Shown piece by piece: positions 25,192 to 34,270 of a DNA stretch of 62,978 nt (position 1 is the first letter of the stretch; the number at the start of each line of letters is the position of its first letter). Position numbers and translations under genes: made by a program. The DNA comes from CAZJWR01 sp964549765 (lineage in GTDB: Bacteria; Zixibacteria; MSB-5A5; GN15; JAAZOE01). The stretch is taken from contig CAZJWR010000015.1 of the NCBI GenBank assembly GCA_964549765.1, forward strand, positions 1 to 62,978, written 5' to 3'. Under the pieces are notes generated by a model. It had not been told where the DNA came from and did no database searches. It saw nothing but the letters and a program-made list of their open reading frames with translations.

Positions 25192-26904
25192 TTACTCTCC
25201 GTATTCCATCTTTTTGAGCGGCAGGATAACGGTGAAGCGGGTGCCCTTGCTCAGTTCACTCTCGACTTCGATTTTCCCGCCCAGCTTTTCGATGATATCC
25301 CGGGTGATCGACAACCCCAGCCCGGTTCCGAATTCGCCCTTGGTGGAAAAGAACGGTTCGAAAATATGCGCCAGATTCTCTTCCGATATGCCTGAACCGT
25401 TGTCATTGATCGTGATCGCCACCGATCCGCCATCGCGCATCCGGCCCATAATATCGACCCGGCCGCCGTCATCGACGGCGGCAAAGGCATTGGTGATGAT
25501 ATTCAGGAAAACCTGCTGCAACTGCCCGCGGTCACTTTCGATCGGCGGCAGGTTGTCTGCGAAATCGAAATTGATCTCGATATTGCGATGCACCGCCTCG
25601 GTGCGCTGGAACCCGGCCACTTCTTTTATAAGATCGATCAGGCTGATCGATTCCTTGCGAATCTCCATCCGGCGGGCGAATCCCAGCAGCCGATGGGTGA
25701 CCTTGGAGCATCTATCCACCGAGCGGACGATGGAATCGACCAGACCCAGCGTCTTGTCCTTCTGGGGAAAATCATCGGAAAATCCGACCATGTCGCGTAA
25801 CAACCCGGCTTTTTCGTTGATAATCGCCATCGGGTTGTTGATCTCGTGCGCGACGCCGGCGGCCATACGACCGATGGTGGCCATTTTGTTGGTGTATTCG
25901 ATATTGTGAAATGCCCGGGCGCGCCGGAGATCGGCCTCACGCAGCTGCCGCGCCATCTGCGACGAGCTATACAGAATCACCCCCAGAATCAGCGCCGAAC
26001 TGACCAGCAGGAACCAGATGACATCGGAGCGGTGTCCCACCCAATGAAGAGATGGATTTTCCAGGCGGCGCATCGCCATCAAAATAAACGGCGTCCCCTC
26101 GATGTAGGCATAGCCCGATGTGATCCAGCGGCCGTTTTCTTTGTACTCCTCGATAATTTCGCGGCTCTGCGACCCGGTCGGAACCTTCAGCGCCGCTTCC
26201 TGCAATACACCACCGTAAAAGATGGATTCGGTCTGCAGGATACCCTGCCGGTTGATGATGAAGGCGTCCGTGTTTCGGTCGAGGTTGAGCGATTGAATCT
26301 GCCGATTGACCAGTTCCATGTCGATCGTCGCCCGCAGGATATAGAAATCATCCAGGCTGCGCTCATGCTTGACGGCAACGACAAAATGCGGAAAATTCCG
26401 ATGCCCCATGAAGACATCGCTGACGTATGACCCGCGCAGGACAACTTCGTGAAACCACGTCTGATCCTGATAGTTGCGATCCTTGAGACTGTATGGGCCG
26501 GTGTAATATTCCTGTCGTCCCTCGGAATTGATCATACCCAGATCGACAAAGCCGCCGAAGGAATTCTTGAGATGCTGCAGCGTCACGGCCAGGGCGGTGT
26601 CGCTGCCGAGTTCCCGATACGATTGCTCGGAGATCACCAGCGCCAACGCCGACCGCCGCTCCTCGATGACGAATTCCAGCGTCCGCTTGGTGTTCGACAG
26701 TATCCGCGACACGGCGAAACGGGCCTCCACCCGGTAGGCCTCGCGATCCTGAAGATAATTTATCGCTGTCAGGATCACCAGCGGCGTCAATGCGACGACC
26801 GACGTAATCGCCACCATCTTACGCCGGAGCCGGCGATACCGGGGCATCCGGGTCCCGGCCAGTTCCGGCGGGAGTTTATTTTCTTCTGATTCTTTGCGGC
26901 GCAT
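25192..26904 (-). CDS. Membrane sensor histidine kinase with double-Cache-like periplasmic domain
   Basis: 570 residues. Membrane helices at about 31-50 and 294-313 enclose a ~240-residue extracytoplasmic region whose pattern (YYTGPYSL, WFHEVVLRGSYVSDVF, FILMAMRR) fits a double Cache small-molecule sensor. Cytoplasmic part: HisKA with H353 in VAHEINNP, N-box IITNAFAA (N472), DNGSGI at 501-506 and GTGLGL at 526-531, all intact. It should autophosphorylate on ligand or stress sensing and donate phosphate to one of the receivers in the operon. The upstream gene is 29 bases away and the downstream receiver 3 bases away. The ligand is unknown. Confidence 0.94.
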   Translation of the reverse strand: MRRKESEENKLPPELAGTRMPRYRRLRRKMVAITSVVALTPLVILTAINYLQDREAYRVEARFAVSRILSNTKRTLEFVIEERRSALALVISEQSYRELGSDTALAVTLQHLKNSFGGFVDLGMINSEGRQEYYTGPYSLKDRNYQDQTWFHEVVLRGSYVSDVFMGHRNFPHFVVAVKHERSLDDFYILRATIDMELVNRQIQSLNLDRNTDAFIINRQGILQTESIFYGGVLQEAALKVPTGSQSREIIEEYKENGRWITSGYAYIEGTPFILMAMRRLENPSLHWVGHRSDVIWFLLVSSALILGVILYSSSQMARQLREADLRRARAFHNIEYTNKMATIGRMAAGVAHEINNPMAIINEKAGLLRDMVGFSDDFPQKDKTLGLVDSIVRSVDRCSKVTHRLLGFARRMEIRKESISLIDLIKEVAGFQRTEAVHRNIEINFDFADNLPPIESDRGQLQQVFLNIITNAFAAVDDGGRVDIMGRMRDGGSVAITINDNGSGISEENLAHIFEPFFSTKGEFGTGLGLSITRDIIEKLGGKIEVESELSKGTRFTVILPLKKMEYGE

Positions 26905-26933
26905 CGTGCGTCCATCCGGCGAGATCCGCCGGT

Positions 26934-28193
26934 TTATGCCCCTGATTCGTTTTTATCCGTTTCGGCGTTGTCGTCCGAAGTCGCGGATTTTGAATGATGA
27001 GCCTTCTTGTACGCCGCCCGCATCACCTGCGCCAGGCGGTCGACGTTGACCGGCTTGTTCAAATACGCGAACGCGCCCAGATCGTTCGCCAGATTCTCCT
27101 CGCGCTCCGACCCATGCCCGGTCAGGATAATCACCTCCACCTCGGGGTGATCGCGTTTGATGCGCCGGAGCACTTCGATCCCGTCGATCCCCGGCATCAT
27201 CAGGTCGAGCACCATCACGTCGGGCACGTCCTCCTTGAGCATATCGAGAGCCTGTTCGCCGTCGTAGGCGATCGACGATTCGAGGTCGCGCGTCTTCAAT
27301 CGCTCCGATAACGTATGCACGAATTCCTTTTCGTCATCGACGAGCAATATTTTCGGCGGGCCCTCGATATCCGACCAGGGATTGATCGACGGCGCTTTGT
27401 ATTTCGGGCCGAGCCTGACAGTGACGGATTCCACTCCGGCTACTTTGGCGGCTATTTCAGTCAGCTTTTCCTCGTGGCGTTTCATCCGGACGACATACTC
27501 GTTCACCAGCAGCACCACATTGCCGCCCTCGGCGTGTACCTCGGCCCGGTGACCTCCCTCGACCAACGCCAGGTTGACCTGCGCCGATAGAATGGAATCG
27601 CGGGCCGCCTGACGGGAACGATCAGTGGTCTTCACGGCCTCCCGCCCGGCGTACTCGGCAACCTGCACGACTGCGGCTTCGACGGATGTATCATGCATGG
27701 GAATGACCACGTCGTAAAGGCTTTCATCATAGGCGGTCTTATCGAACAGGTAGGTTGTGCAGCCGAAATTGCACTTGTCGTCAGTATGGATGATCTTCCC
27801 GGCTTCCTTGTCGGATTTGCCGGTTTCGGCGACAGCCTGTTTGACGCGGAAATCATGGTTTGCAATCAGGCAAACCCGCAGGACGTGCGAGATGGTGCGA
27901 GGAATCAAGTGTCCCGCGCAGCCGGAAATGATACAATTGTCGGGCTGGATCATTTCGGCCAGGATCAGCCGGATCCAGGCCAGATGTTTTTCCCGCTCAT
28001 GGGTGATTTTGTTGAGAAACGGTTCGGGGCCGTTCAGCGCCCGTGTCAGCCGGTCGCTATCGGTGCCGAAACGCTTCGCCGTCTCCTGCATCAACCGATC
28101 GTCGAGACGATCATATCCGAGGTGTTCGGCGACGCCGGCGATGACGTCGTCGGCGTGACAGTAGGACCCGCCGAAAAAAGTGATAATGGCCAC
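26934..28193 (-). CDS. Cytidylate-kinase-like domain fused to a BON-like segment and a receiver domain
   Basis: 419 residues from a GTG at 28193 (GGGGAA site). Residues 1 to ~185 match the cytidylate-kinase-like family (IITFFGGSYCHADDVIAGVA, LGYDRLDDRLM, CIISGCAGHLI, LRVCLIANHDFRV), but the usual GSGG phosphate loop reads GSYCHAD, so catalysis is doubtful. Residues ~200-265 (NLALVEGGHRAEVHAEGGNV, VAGVESVTVRL) look like a BON domain. Residues ~280-395 are a receiver with D286-D287, D330 and K380. A low-complexity charged tail follows. It opens the signalling operon. Similar kinase-receiver fusions exist in other bacteria but have no firm role that I know of. Confidence 0.85.
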   Translation of the reverse strand: MAIITFFGGSYCHADDVIAGVAEHLGYDRLDDRLMQETAKRFGTDSDRLTRALNGPEPFLNKITHEREKHLAWIRLILAEMIQPDNCIISGCAGHLIPRTISHVLRVCLIANHDFRVKQAVAETGKSDKEAGKIIHTDDKCNFGCTTYLFDKTAYDESLYDVVIPMHDTSVEAAVVQVAEYAGREAVKTTDRSRQAARDSILSAQVNLALVEGGHRAEVHAEGGNVVLLVNEYVVRMKRHEEKLTEIAAKVAGVESVTVRLGPKYKAPSINPWSDIEGPPKILLVDDEKEFVHTLSERLKTRDLESSIAYDGEQALDMLKEDVPDVMVLDLMMPGIDGIEVLRRIKRDHPEVEVIILTGHGSEREENLANDLGAFAYLNKPVNVDRLAQVMRAAYKKAHHSKSATSDDNAETDKNESGA

Positions 28194-28274
28194 AGTCGCT
28201 TTCCCCTATTCGAGTGGCGTTGTTGTCGCAGGCATATTAATGCCCGGAACCAACCTTCGCAAGCTCAAAAAGGG

Positions 28275-28443
28275 ATGATCGACGGTACTTATTTCAGGAT
28301 CGTGCTGGAAACGCCAAAAACCGACATTCGAAGACCCGCCGATTTACGTCACCGATGATAATGGTAATTCGCTGGAAGTAGCCGAGGTCGACGAGAAGTA
28401 CGAACTCCTGGGATGGGACCTGCACGCCGCGCCGGGTGATTAA
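28275..28443 (+). pseudogene. Small plus-strand gene broken by a one-base frameshift in an A-run
   Basis: An ATG at 28275 with AAAGGG just upstream reads MIDGTYFRIVLETPK, then meets a run of five A (28316-28320). Removing one A joins it in frame to PTFEDPPIYVTDDNGNSLEV and AEVDEKYELLGWDLHAAPGD with TAA at 28441, a plausible 55-residue acidic protein. Both halves have coding-like composition. The shift could be a sequencing or assembly error in a homopolymer or a true recent mutation. It is alone on the plus strand between two minus-strand units. Function unknown. Confidence 0.5.
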
Positions 28444-28476
28444 CAGCGGAGTTTCATCGTCGGAAATGAAGCCGCT

Positions 28477-29277
28477 CTATCTCGCCTGCAGCCACTCCAG
28501 CAATTCATTGGCGGCGTCGGGGATGTTGTCCAAGATATCCGTGCCGTGATTTTTGCCGGGATATGTCTTGAACGTTTTCGGCCCCGTATAATTGTCGAAG
28601 AGCCACTGGCTCGATTCGGCCGAATACGTATCGCTATCCGACACGGCGATATAAAGAGGCTTGGTCAGAGACGTTTTGGCCGCCAGCGACATTTCCGGCC
28701 GCAGTCCGCGATAGTTGCGCCCCGGAGACAACAGCACTGCCCGCGCCGCCCAGTCGTTGGATAACAGCAATCCGGCGGTGTTGGCGCCGATTGATGCCCC
28801 GATCACGACAACGTCGTTGTAATCATACACGCCGGGATGATTTGTCTTGAAATCGCGGAGAAACTGCTCGACGTCGCTCGGAATTTTACCGAACTGGTTT
28901 TCGTTCATCTCGGCATACGAAATCGCCTTTTTGCCGACCTGAGTCGACAGCCCGTGCCCGCGAAGATCGAAAGCGACCGTCGTATATCCTATATCGTTTA
29001 GCTGCTTGATAATCGGATCGAATGATTCATGCGTGTTTGACAGCATCGGCAAAAGCAGCGCCAGCCCCGGAAGATTCTCGGTCTTGGAATCGGTCGCCGC
29101 CGGCGACAGCCAAGCGTGAAGCGTCAGGCCGTCGTCGGTCATGAAGGTCATATGGCCGGCGTCCTCGGGCGCCGCCTCGGCGGCGCTCTCGGCTATGCCG
29201 ATTGATTTGAGCGCAAGCCCGGCGCAAAACAGCATGACGCCGATGACAACAAGTTTGAAGACGTCTTTCTTCATCAC
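28477..29277 (-). CDS. Exported alpha/beta hydrolase
   Basis: 266 residues. Residues 8-28 form a signal peptide or anchor. The alpha/beta-hydrolase fold is shown by FDLRGHGLS at 103-111, the nucleophile elbow GASIGA with S162, an acidic residue in SDSD (D214/D216) and H244 in KNHGTDIL. The Asp-Arg-Gly-His-Gly motif is typical of esterases, lipases and peptidases of the S9/S33 kind. An AGGAG site lies 4 bases before the first of two adjacent ATG codons. Likely acts in the periplasm on an ester or peptide; the substrate is not predictable. Downstream of, and 43 bases from, the helical protein at 29321-30064, perhaps in one transcript. Confidence 0.88.
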   Translation of the reverse strand: MMKKDVFKLVVIGVMLFCAGLALKSIGIAESAAEAAPEDAGHMTFMTDDGLTLHAWLSPAATDSKTENLPGLALLLPMLSNTHESFDPIIKQLNDIGYTTVAFDLRGHGLSTQVGKKAISYAEMNENQFGKIPSDVEQFLRDFKTNHPGVYDYNDVVVIGASIGANTAGLLLSNDWAARAVLLSPGRNYRGLRPEMSLAAKTSLTKPLYIAVSDSDTYSAESSQWLFDNYTGPKTFKTYPGKNHGTDILDNIPDAANELLEWLQAR

Positions 29278-29320
29278 ACTCCTACCGGCAAGACTATATC
29301 CGCGAGTCTGCTAAACGGCA

Positions 29321-30064
29321 CTAAATATAATCCTGTTCAAACTTTTTGCAAAGTCCGTTGAGGTTGTTCAGGCATTCGACGATCTTATCTTTGCTGGTGC
29401 CGCTGCACGCTGCTTCGAGCTTGCCGCACGCTTCGCCGATGGCGGCGACATCGGACGACGCCTGCTCCTTCACCGACGTCAAATCCTCGGGAAGGGCGGC
29501 CTGTTGCAGTTCGGTGTTCTTGATTTTCAGCGCCTCCAGCGACGTGACAATTGCCTCGTAATCTTCATTCTTGAGGTGCGTATCGACCATCAGATTAACC
29601 ACGGTGTTAAGCGATTCGAATTCGGGGAACTGCAGCGGCAGCAGATAATAAGCCATCTCCTCGAAACCGGTATGGATATCGGGCATGACAGCGTAGATTA
29701 CGTCGTTATCCCCCGTCTTTTTGGCCGCTGCGCCTTTCTGCACCAGTTCGATAAACTGTGTCCGGGCGGCATTGAAATTTTTCTCGCGCTCGGTCGTTTT
29801 GAACGGTTGCGATATCTTTTCCACGTCGGGAATCATCGCCGCAAACTGATCCATCGCCTCGCCCAGCGCCGCATAATCCTTGTCGGGATAGGCTGTGTGC
29901 CACGCCGGGGCCATGACGCCGTGAAGCTTTTTGAGAACTTCCATGCCCTTGGCGGCCGCCTGTTCCGCCGGGCATCCGCCGGTATCCTGTGCCGGTTCCT
30001 GCGCCGACACGCCGATTATGCACAATAGCAATAACATCGGCAGAATACACGCCGCGTGTTTCAT
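29321..30064 (-). CDS. Periplasmic all-helical protein of unknown function
   Basis: 247 residues with a clear signal peptide (MKHAACILPMLLLLCIIGVSAQ). The mature part is predicted helical with amphipathic stretches (GMEVLKKLHGVMAPAWHTAY, ARTQFIELVQKGAAAKK, DYEAIVTSLEALKIKNTELQ) and four cysteines near the C-terminal half and N-terminus (GGCP, GEACGKLEAACS, VECLNN, GLCKKF) that may form disulfides. No CxxCH or enzyme motif is present. The four-helix pattern is reminiscent of cytochrome c'/b562-like bundles without the heme site. It is 21 bases downstream of the FAD oxidase, suggesting shared transcription. Confidence 0.8.
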   Translation of the reverse strand: MKHAACILPMLLLLCIIGVSAQEPAQDTGGCPAEQAAAKGMEVLKKLHGVMAPAWHTAYPDKDYAALGEAMDQFAAMIPDVEKISQPFKTTEREKNFNAARTQFIELVQKGAAAKKTGDNDVIYAVMPDIHTGFEEMAYYLLPLQFPEFESLNTVVNLMVDTHLKNEDYEAIVTSLEALKIKNTELQQAALPEDLTSVKEQASSDVAAIGEACGKLEAACSGTSKDKIVECLNNLNGLCKKFEQDYI

Positions 30065-30085
30065 CTCATCACTCCTGGATATGAT

Positions 30086-31234
30086 TTAAATAACGTTGAC
30101 TTCTTCTTCGATAAGACCTTTGGCGAATCGATTCAGCGCCAGTCGGCTGATATCGACCGACGGTTTTTTGCCGGTGATCATCTCCGCCGCCAGCAGCCCC
30201 GCCCCCGGCGCATGCATAAAACCGTGCCCCGAAAATCCGGCGTTGATGAAAAATCCCTCGACCTCGTCGGAAAAACTGATGATGGCGTGATGATCCGGGG
30301 TCGTTTCGTACAGTCCCGCCCAGCTGTTGCCGACTTCCGCCTCCTCCAATTTCGGGATGCGATCGAGCGCCTTCATCAGGATCGTGTCGGTGTAATCCGG
30401 GTCCTGCGACTCGTCGAATCCCGGCTCGACGCCGGAATCGGCCCAGCCCATCAGCAATCCCTTCGATTCTTTGTGGCAATACAGCCCCGATGACACGTCC
30501 ACGACCATCGGCATCGTCGCCGGGATGAAATCAATTTCGCCGGTGGTGACGATCTGACGGCGGTAGGGGTCTACCGGGACATCGATCCCGACCATTTCGC
30601 CGATTTTCCGCGCATACGGTCCCGCGGCGTTGATGACCAGCGGGGTGGAAATCTCGTCGTTGGCCGTTTTCACGCCGGCCACCTTACGATTGTTCCTGAT
30701 AATCCCGGTCACCGGGGTTTCGGTCAGGATCTCGACGCCGAGTTTTTTGGCGGCGTGGAAATATCCCTGCAAAAACTCATGAGGATCGCCCAGGCCGTCA
30801 CGATGGAAAAAGGTGGCCTTGATGACGTCGTCGGTGCGCACCGGCGGCGCCAGTTTTTTGACGTCGTCGGGGCCGATTACTTTGACGTCCAGACCCAGCG
30901 ACTTCTGCAGCTCGACCGCCTTGAGATACGGCTCGACCGTCGCCTCGTCGGTTAGCAGAAACATATAGCCGACTTGATCATACAGGGCCGGTTCACCCGT
31001 GATTTCCTCGAATTTCTCGAAAATCTCGATCGATTTCATCGAGACTTCTATATTCACCTTGGAAAAAAATTGCGCCCGGATACCCCCGGCACATTTCGAG
31101 GTCGCGCCGGAGCCGACAAACAGTTCCTTTTCAAGAACAAGGACATCGCCGAATTGCATTTTGGCCAAGTTGTAAGCCGTTGCCAGACCGATGATGCCCC
31201 CGCCCACGATGACGGCGTCATAGTTTGATTTCAT
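30086..31234 (-). CDS. FAD-dependent amine/amino-acid oxidoreductase (DAO family)
   Basis: 382 residues. The N-terminal FAD-binding motif VIVGGGIIGLATAYNLAK is followed by LEKELFVGSGATSKCAGGIR, typical of the sarcosine-oxidase beta/glycine-oxidase/proline-dehydrogenase group. The second FAD contact INAAGPYARKI lies mid-chain and GFSGHGFMHAPGAGLLAAEM near the C-terminus closes the site. These flavoenzymes oxidise secondary or primary amines of small amino acids. There is no accompanying alpha, gamma or delta subunit, so it is probably a stand-alone oxidase or a quinone/acceptor-linked dehydrogenase. Substrate undetermined. Confidence 0.9.
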   Translation of the reverse strand: MKSNYDAVIVGGGIIGLATAYNLAKMQFGDVLVLEKELFVGSGATSKCAGGIRAQFFSKVNIEVSMKSIEIFEKFEEITGEPALYDQVGYMFLLTDEATVEPYLKAVELQKSLGLDVKVIGPDDVKKLAPPVRTDDVIKATFFHRDGLGDPHEFLQGYFHAAKKLGVEILTETPVTGIIRNNRKVAGVKTANDEISTPLVINAAGPYARKIGEMVGIDVPVDPYRRQIVTTGEIDFIPATMPMVVDVSSGLYCHKESKGLLMGWADSGVEPGFDESQDPDYTDTILMKALDRIPKLEEAEVGNSWAGLYETTPDHHAIISFSDEVEGFFINAGFSGHGFMHAPGAGLLAAEMITGKKPSVDISRLALNRFAKGLIEEEVNVI

Positions 31235-31417
31235 GGCAAGTCCCGGTAACTTCGTGAATTATTTCACGACGTTAATTTACCGCAGAGGCCGCGAAAGTCA
31301 AGGAAAATCAACGATTACGACGCACACGCGACGCACTTTGCGGATTTACTGCCGTAAATTTTGTTGTTTTCGACGTTATTTTTCATACATTGGAAACCGT
31401 TTAACAATGATAGGATC

Positions 31418-33169
31418 ATGCGACAAGCGCTTACGAAAACATTAGGCAAGCTGTTTCATATATCCGAGACCAATATTCTCATCTCCCTCTCGGTGGTGGT
31501 CGGAGTGGGGACCGGTTTCGGGGCTTTGCTTTTCATCGTCCTGATCGAAAACGCCCGAAAAATTTTCTTCGGGCATTCCGCCGATTTCCTCAACGGCCTG
31601 CTCGGCGTCGCCGGCGACCATTTCCGCTGGTGGATTCCGGTCATTCCCGCCGTCGGCGGTCTGCTGGCCGGGCCCATCATTTACTACCTGGCGCGCGAAG
31701 CCAAGGGGCACGGTGTCCCCGAAGTCATGGATGCGGTCGCCCGTAAGGGCGGTATTATCCGGCCCCGGGTGGCCGGCGTCAAAGCGCTGGCGTCGGCGAT
31801 CTGCATCGGATCGGGCGGCTCGGCGGGCCGTGAGGGCCCTATCGTCCAAATCGGTTCGGCCATCGGCTCCACTATCGGTCAGGTTTTTCGTATGTCGGGC
31901 AACCGAGTGCGGGTGCTGGTCGGCTGCGGAGCCGCCGCCGGGATATCAGCCGTCTTCAACGCTCCCATCGCCGGCATCATCTTTTCTCTGGAAATCATCC
32001 TGGGCGATTTTGCCATCAAGACTTTCGCTCCGGTATTGATCTCGTCGGTTTTGGCGTCGGTGGTGGTGAGGTTGTTTTTGGGCAACCATCCGGCCTTCGA
32101 AGTACCCGCCTACGAATTGATCTCAGCCTGGGAAATGCCCCTTTACGTCATCCTCGGCGTTATCTGCGGAGTCATCGCGGTTCTCTTCACCCGTACTCTG
32201 GCCTGGTCGGAAACCGTCTTCGATAAGCTCAAGTTCAACGATGCCATGAAACCGGCCATTGGCGGCCTTCTTTTGGGTATCATCGGCATTTTTTATCCGC
32301 AGATTTTTGCCGACGGCTATGTGACGATCAAGGCGGTGCTGTACGGCAAAACCGCTGTCGGTCTTTTGTTGATTTTGATTTTCCTCAAAATCGCCGCCAC
32401 CTCCCTCACGCTGGGATCAGGCAACTCCGGCGGAATATTCGCCCCGTCGCTCTTCATGGGGGCCATGACGGGCGGCGCTTTCGGCGCGCTGGTGCACCAT
32501 CTTTTCCCGACGGTGACGGCGACTCCCGGCGCCTACGCTTTGGTGGGAATGGCGGCGCTGATCGGGGGGGCCGCCCATGCCCCCATGACGGCCATACTGA
32601 TCATCTTCGAAATGACCTCCGATTACTGGATCATTCTGCCCCTGATGGTGGCCGTGATTTTTTCGACCCTCGTGTCCCGCAACCTCTTCGAGTACTCCAT
32701 CTACACCGTCAAACTCGCCTCACGCGGCATTTTCCTCAAGGGCGGTAAAGACTTAATGGTGCTGCGCTCGATCAAGGCGTTCGAGGTCATGGATCGCAAG
32801 TTCGAAACCATCCGGCCCTGGATCAGCCTTCGAGAAATCATCCATAAAGTCGAGACTTCCCGCGAGACGTATTTCATGATGGTCGACCGCGATCAGCATC
32901 TGCTGGGGATCATCTCGTTTCAGGACCTGCGCGGCGTACTGACCAAACCGGGCTTGATGGATCTGGTCATCGGCGAGGACATCGCTCATACCGACCTCGT
33001 TACCATCTCCCCGGACGAGGACATCGAAAAGGTCCGCAACAAATTCGCCTTACAGGATATGCAGCTTCTGCCGGTGGTCGAAAACGGCAATAGAATTATC
33101 GGCGTTGTCCGCTACAGCGATATGATGACCATTTACAACAAACGCCTGATCGACACCTTCAACGAATAA
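31418..33169 (+). CDS. CLC-family chloride transporter with C-terminal CBS pair
   Basis: 583 residues from the ATG at 31418 (weak AGGA site); a TTG 57 bases earlier would add an unlikely extension. Membrane domain motifs: GHGVPEV at 97-103, GSGGSAGREGPIVQIG with gating E139, GSGNSGGIFAPSLF at 333-346. The internal proton-glutamate position is I193 (FSLEII), as in the other CLC of the window. Residues ~455-575 form two CBS domains (FETIRPWISLREII, DHLLG-type turn QHLLGIISFQDL, DLVTISPDEDIEKV, RIIGVVRYSDMM), which bind adenine nucleotides and tune gating in this family. It is a monocistronic plus-strand gene. Confidence 0.95.
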   Translation: MRQALTKTLGKLFHISETNILISLSVVVGVGTGFGALLFIVLIENARKIFFGHSADFLNGLLGVAGDHFRWWIPVIPAVGGLLAGPIIYYLAREAKGHGVPEVMDAVARKGGIIRPRVAGVKALASAICIGSGGSAGREGPIVQIGSAIGSTIGQVFRMSGNRVRVLVGCGAAAGISAVFNAPIAGIIFSLEIILGDFAIKTFAPVLISSVLASVVVRLFLGNHPAFEVPAYELISAWEMPLYVILGVICGVIAVLFTRTLAWSETVFDKLKFNDAMKPAIGGLLLGIIGIFYPQIFADGYVTIKAVLYGKTAVGLLLILIFLKIAATSLTLGSGNSGGIFAPSLFMGAMTGGAFGALVHHLFPTVTATPGAYALVGMAALIGGAAHAPMTAILIIFEMTSDYWIILPLMVAVIFSTLVSRNLFEYSIYTVKLASRGIFLKGGKDLMVLRSIKAFEVMDRKFETIRPWISLREIIHKVETSRETYFMMVDRDQHLLGIISFQDLRGVLTKPGLMDLVIGEDIAHTDLVTISPDEDIEKVRNKFALQDMQLLPVVENGNRIIGVVRYSDMMTIYNKRLIDTFNE

Positions 33170-33377
33170 AACTCAAGCCCGAAATTAATCGCCGCGGCCG
33201 CCATAACTCATATCCCATTTTGCACTTACGCCAAATCACGGGTGGCCCACCATTTATGGCGGGGATATGTTGTGGGTCGGGAGCCCTGTCGAAGATCCTG
33301 AGCCTCGCGAAGGACGCTCCCGACATTCCATCGCGACCCATCATCCATAACCTCAACGAAGCACCCAATCTAGCGAT

Positions 33378-33412
33378 GTCATTGCGAGCCCGCCTTGCGG
33401 GCGAAGCAATCT
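33378..33412 (+). repeat. Dispersed repeat family R1, copy 5
   Basis: GTCATTGCGAGC, CCGCCTTGCGGG palindrome, CGAAGCAATCT; the same length and almost the same sequence as copy 1. Confidence 0.8.
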
Positions 33413-33598
33413 TTAGTCGGCAATTCCGTCGGGTGACCCACTATATGGCGTGGCAAACCAATTGTAAACCAAGCAGATAGACCAGCCTGGTGACCAACCA
33501 TTTATGGTTGGCGAAAATCCGGCTACCGGAAATAAACCCGCAAAAAATCAAAAATCCGCTTGTCCACCTGAAACAATTCTTCTACTTTATCGTAGAGT

Positions 33599-33615
33599 AC
33601 TTTGTAATACAAAGT
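33599..33615. promoter_or_regulatory. Candidate operator palindrome ACTTTGTA-A-TACAAAGT
   Basis: Perfect 8-base arms around one base, 34 bases before the ATG of the membrane protein that is co-encoded with a winged-helix regulator. A weak promoter (TTGTCC, 17 bases, TACTTT at 33560-33588) would place the start at the palindrome, so a bound repressor would block transcription. The motif resembles sites I recall upstream of small winged-helix regulator operons, but I cannot verify that here. Confidence 0.6.
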
Positions 33616-33649
33616 GATTAATTCCGGATTCCTGTGGACGGAGGTAATT

Positions 33650-34270
33650 ATGAAATCTGAGGATTCTTTAAAAGCCCTTGAGCGGAAGGCGTACCGTTCC
33701 ACATTTAACGACGGCATCTACGACATAACCTTTGGGCTGCTTTTTTTGGTTCTGGCCTGGATTTCCGTTCTCGAATCGATCGGGATTTCCCGATTCATCG
33801 GGTATTTTCTGTTTCTTATCCCGATCATTTTCCCCCGTCCGGCCAAAAGGCTCATTACGGTCCCGAGGCTGGGAATGGTTGAATTCGGACCGAAGCGGAA
33901 ATCCCGCAGACGGGGCCTCCTCTGGGTAGTGGCGGCTATCGTCTTTCTCACTCTGCCGCTGATCATCATGATGGTCGGACGCGGCATTCCCGCGGGACAG
34001 ACCTGGCTGTTCGTCGCCGTCATAGGTCTCCCCATCTTCGCCATCGGCGTCTATATCATGGATTTCCCCCGGATGTATCTGTATGCCGCGCTATTTGTCT
34101 TCTGCATCATCCAATCGGAATTCCTGATCGACTACCTCGGCGAACCGCTCAACGCCGTTTTGTGCTTCGGCGTACCGGGATTGATAATCCTGGTCATCGG
34201 TCTTGCGTTCCTGTTCAAATTCATGCGGAAATACCCGATACAGGACCCGGAGGCTTCGCATGCCGGATGA
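33650..34270 (+). CDS. Multi-pass membrane protein paired with a winged-helix regulator
   Basis: 206 residues from the ATG at 33650 with GGAGG 7 bases upstream; an earlier in-frame ATG has no ribosome-binding site and overlaps the operator. The first ~30 residues are polar and conserved-looking (LKALERKAYRSTFNDGIYDI), then five or six hydrophobic helices alternate with short loops. No known transport or enzyme motif. The regulator gene overlaps its last 11 bases. Such membrane-protein/regulator pairs are common in FCB bacteria; the job of the membrane partner is not known. Confidence 0.85.
   Translation: MKSEDSLKALERKAYRSTFNDGIYDITFGLLFLVLAWISVLESIGISRFIGYFLFLIPIIFPRPAKRLITVPRLGMVEFGPKRKSRRRGLLWVVAAIVFLTLPLIIMMVGRGIPAGQTWLFVAVIGLPIFAIGVYIMDFPRMYLYAALFVFCIIQSEFLIDYLGEPLNAVLCFGVPGLIILVIGLAFLFKFMRKYPIQDPEASHAG

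Larger units (their letters stand above)
33170..33649. other. Repeat-bearing intergenic region
   Basis: 480 bases after the CLC gene. It holds one R1 repeat (33378-33412), fragments related to the R3 family (for example CACGGGTGGCCCACCA near 33238) and, near its right end, the operator-like palindrome of the next gene. No coding region is convincing. Confidence 0.6.
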
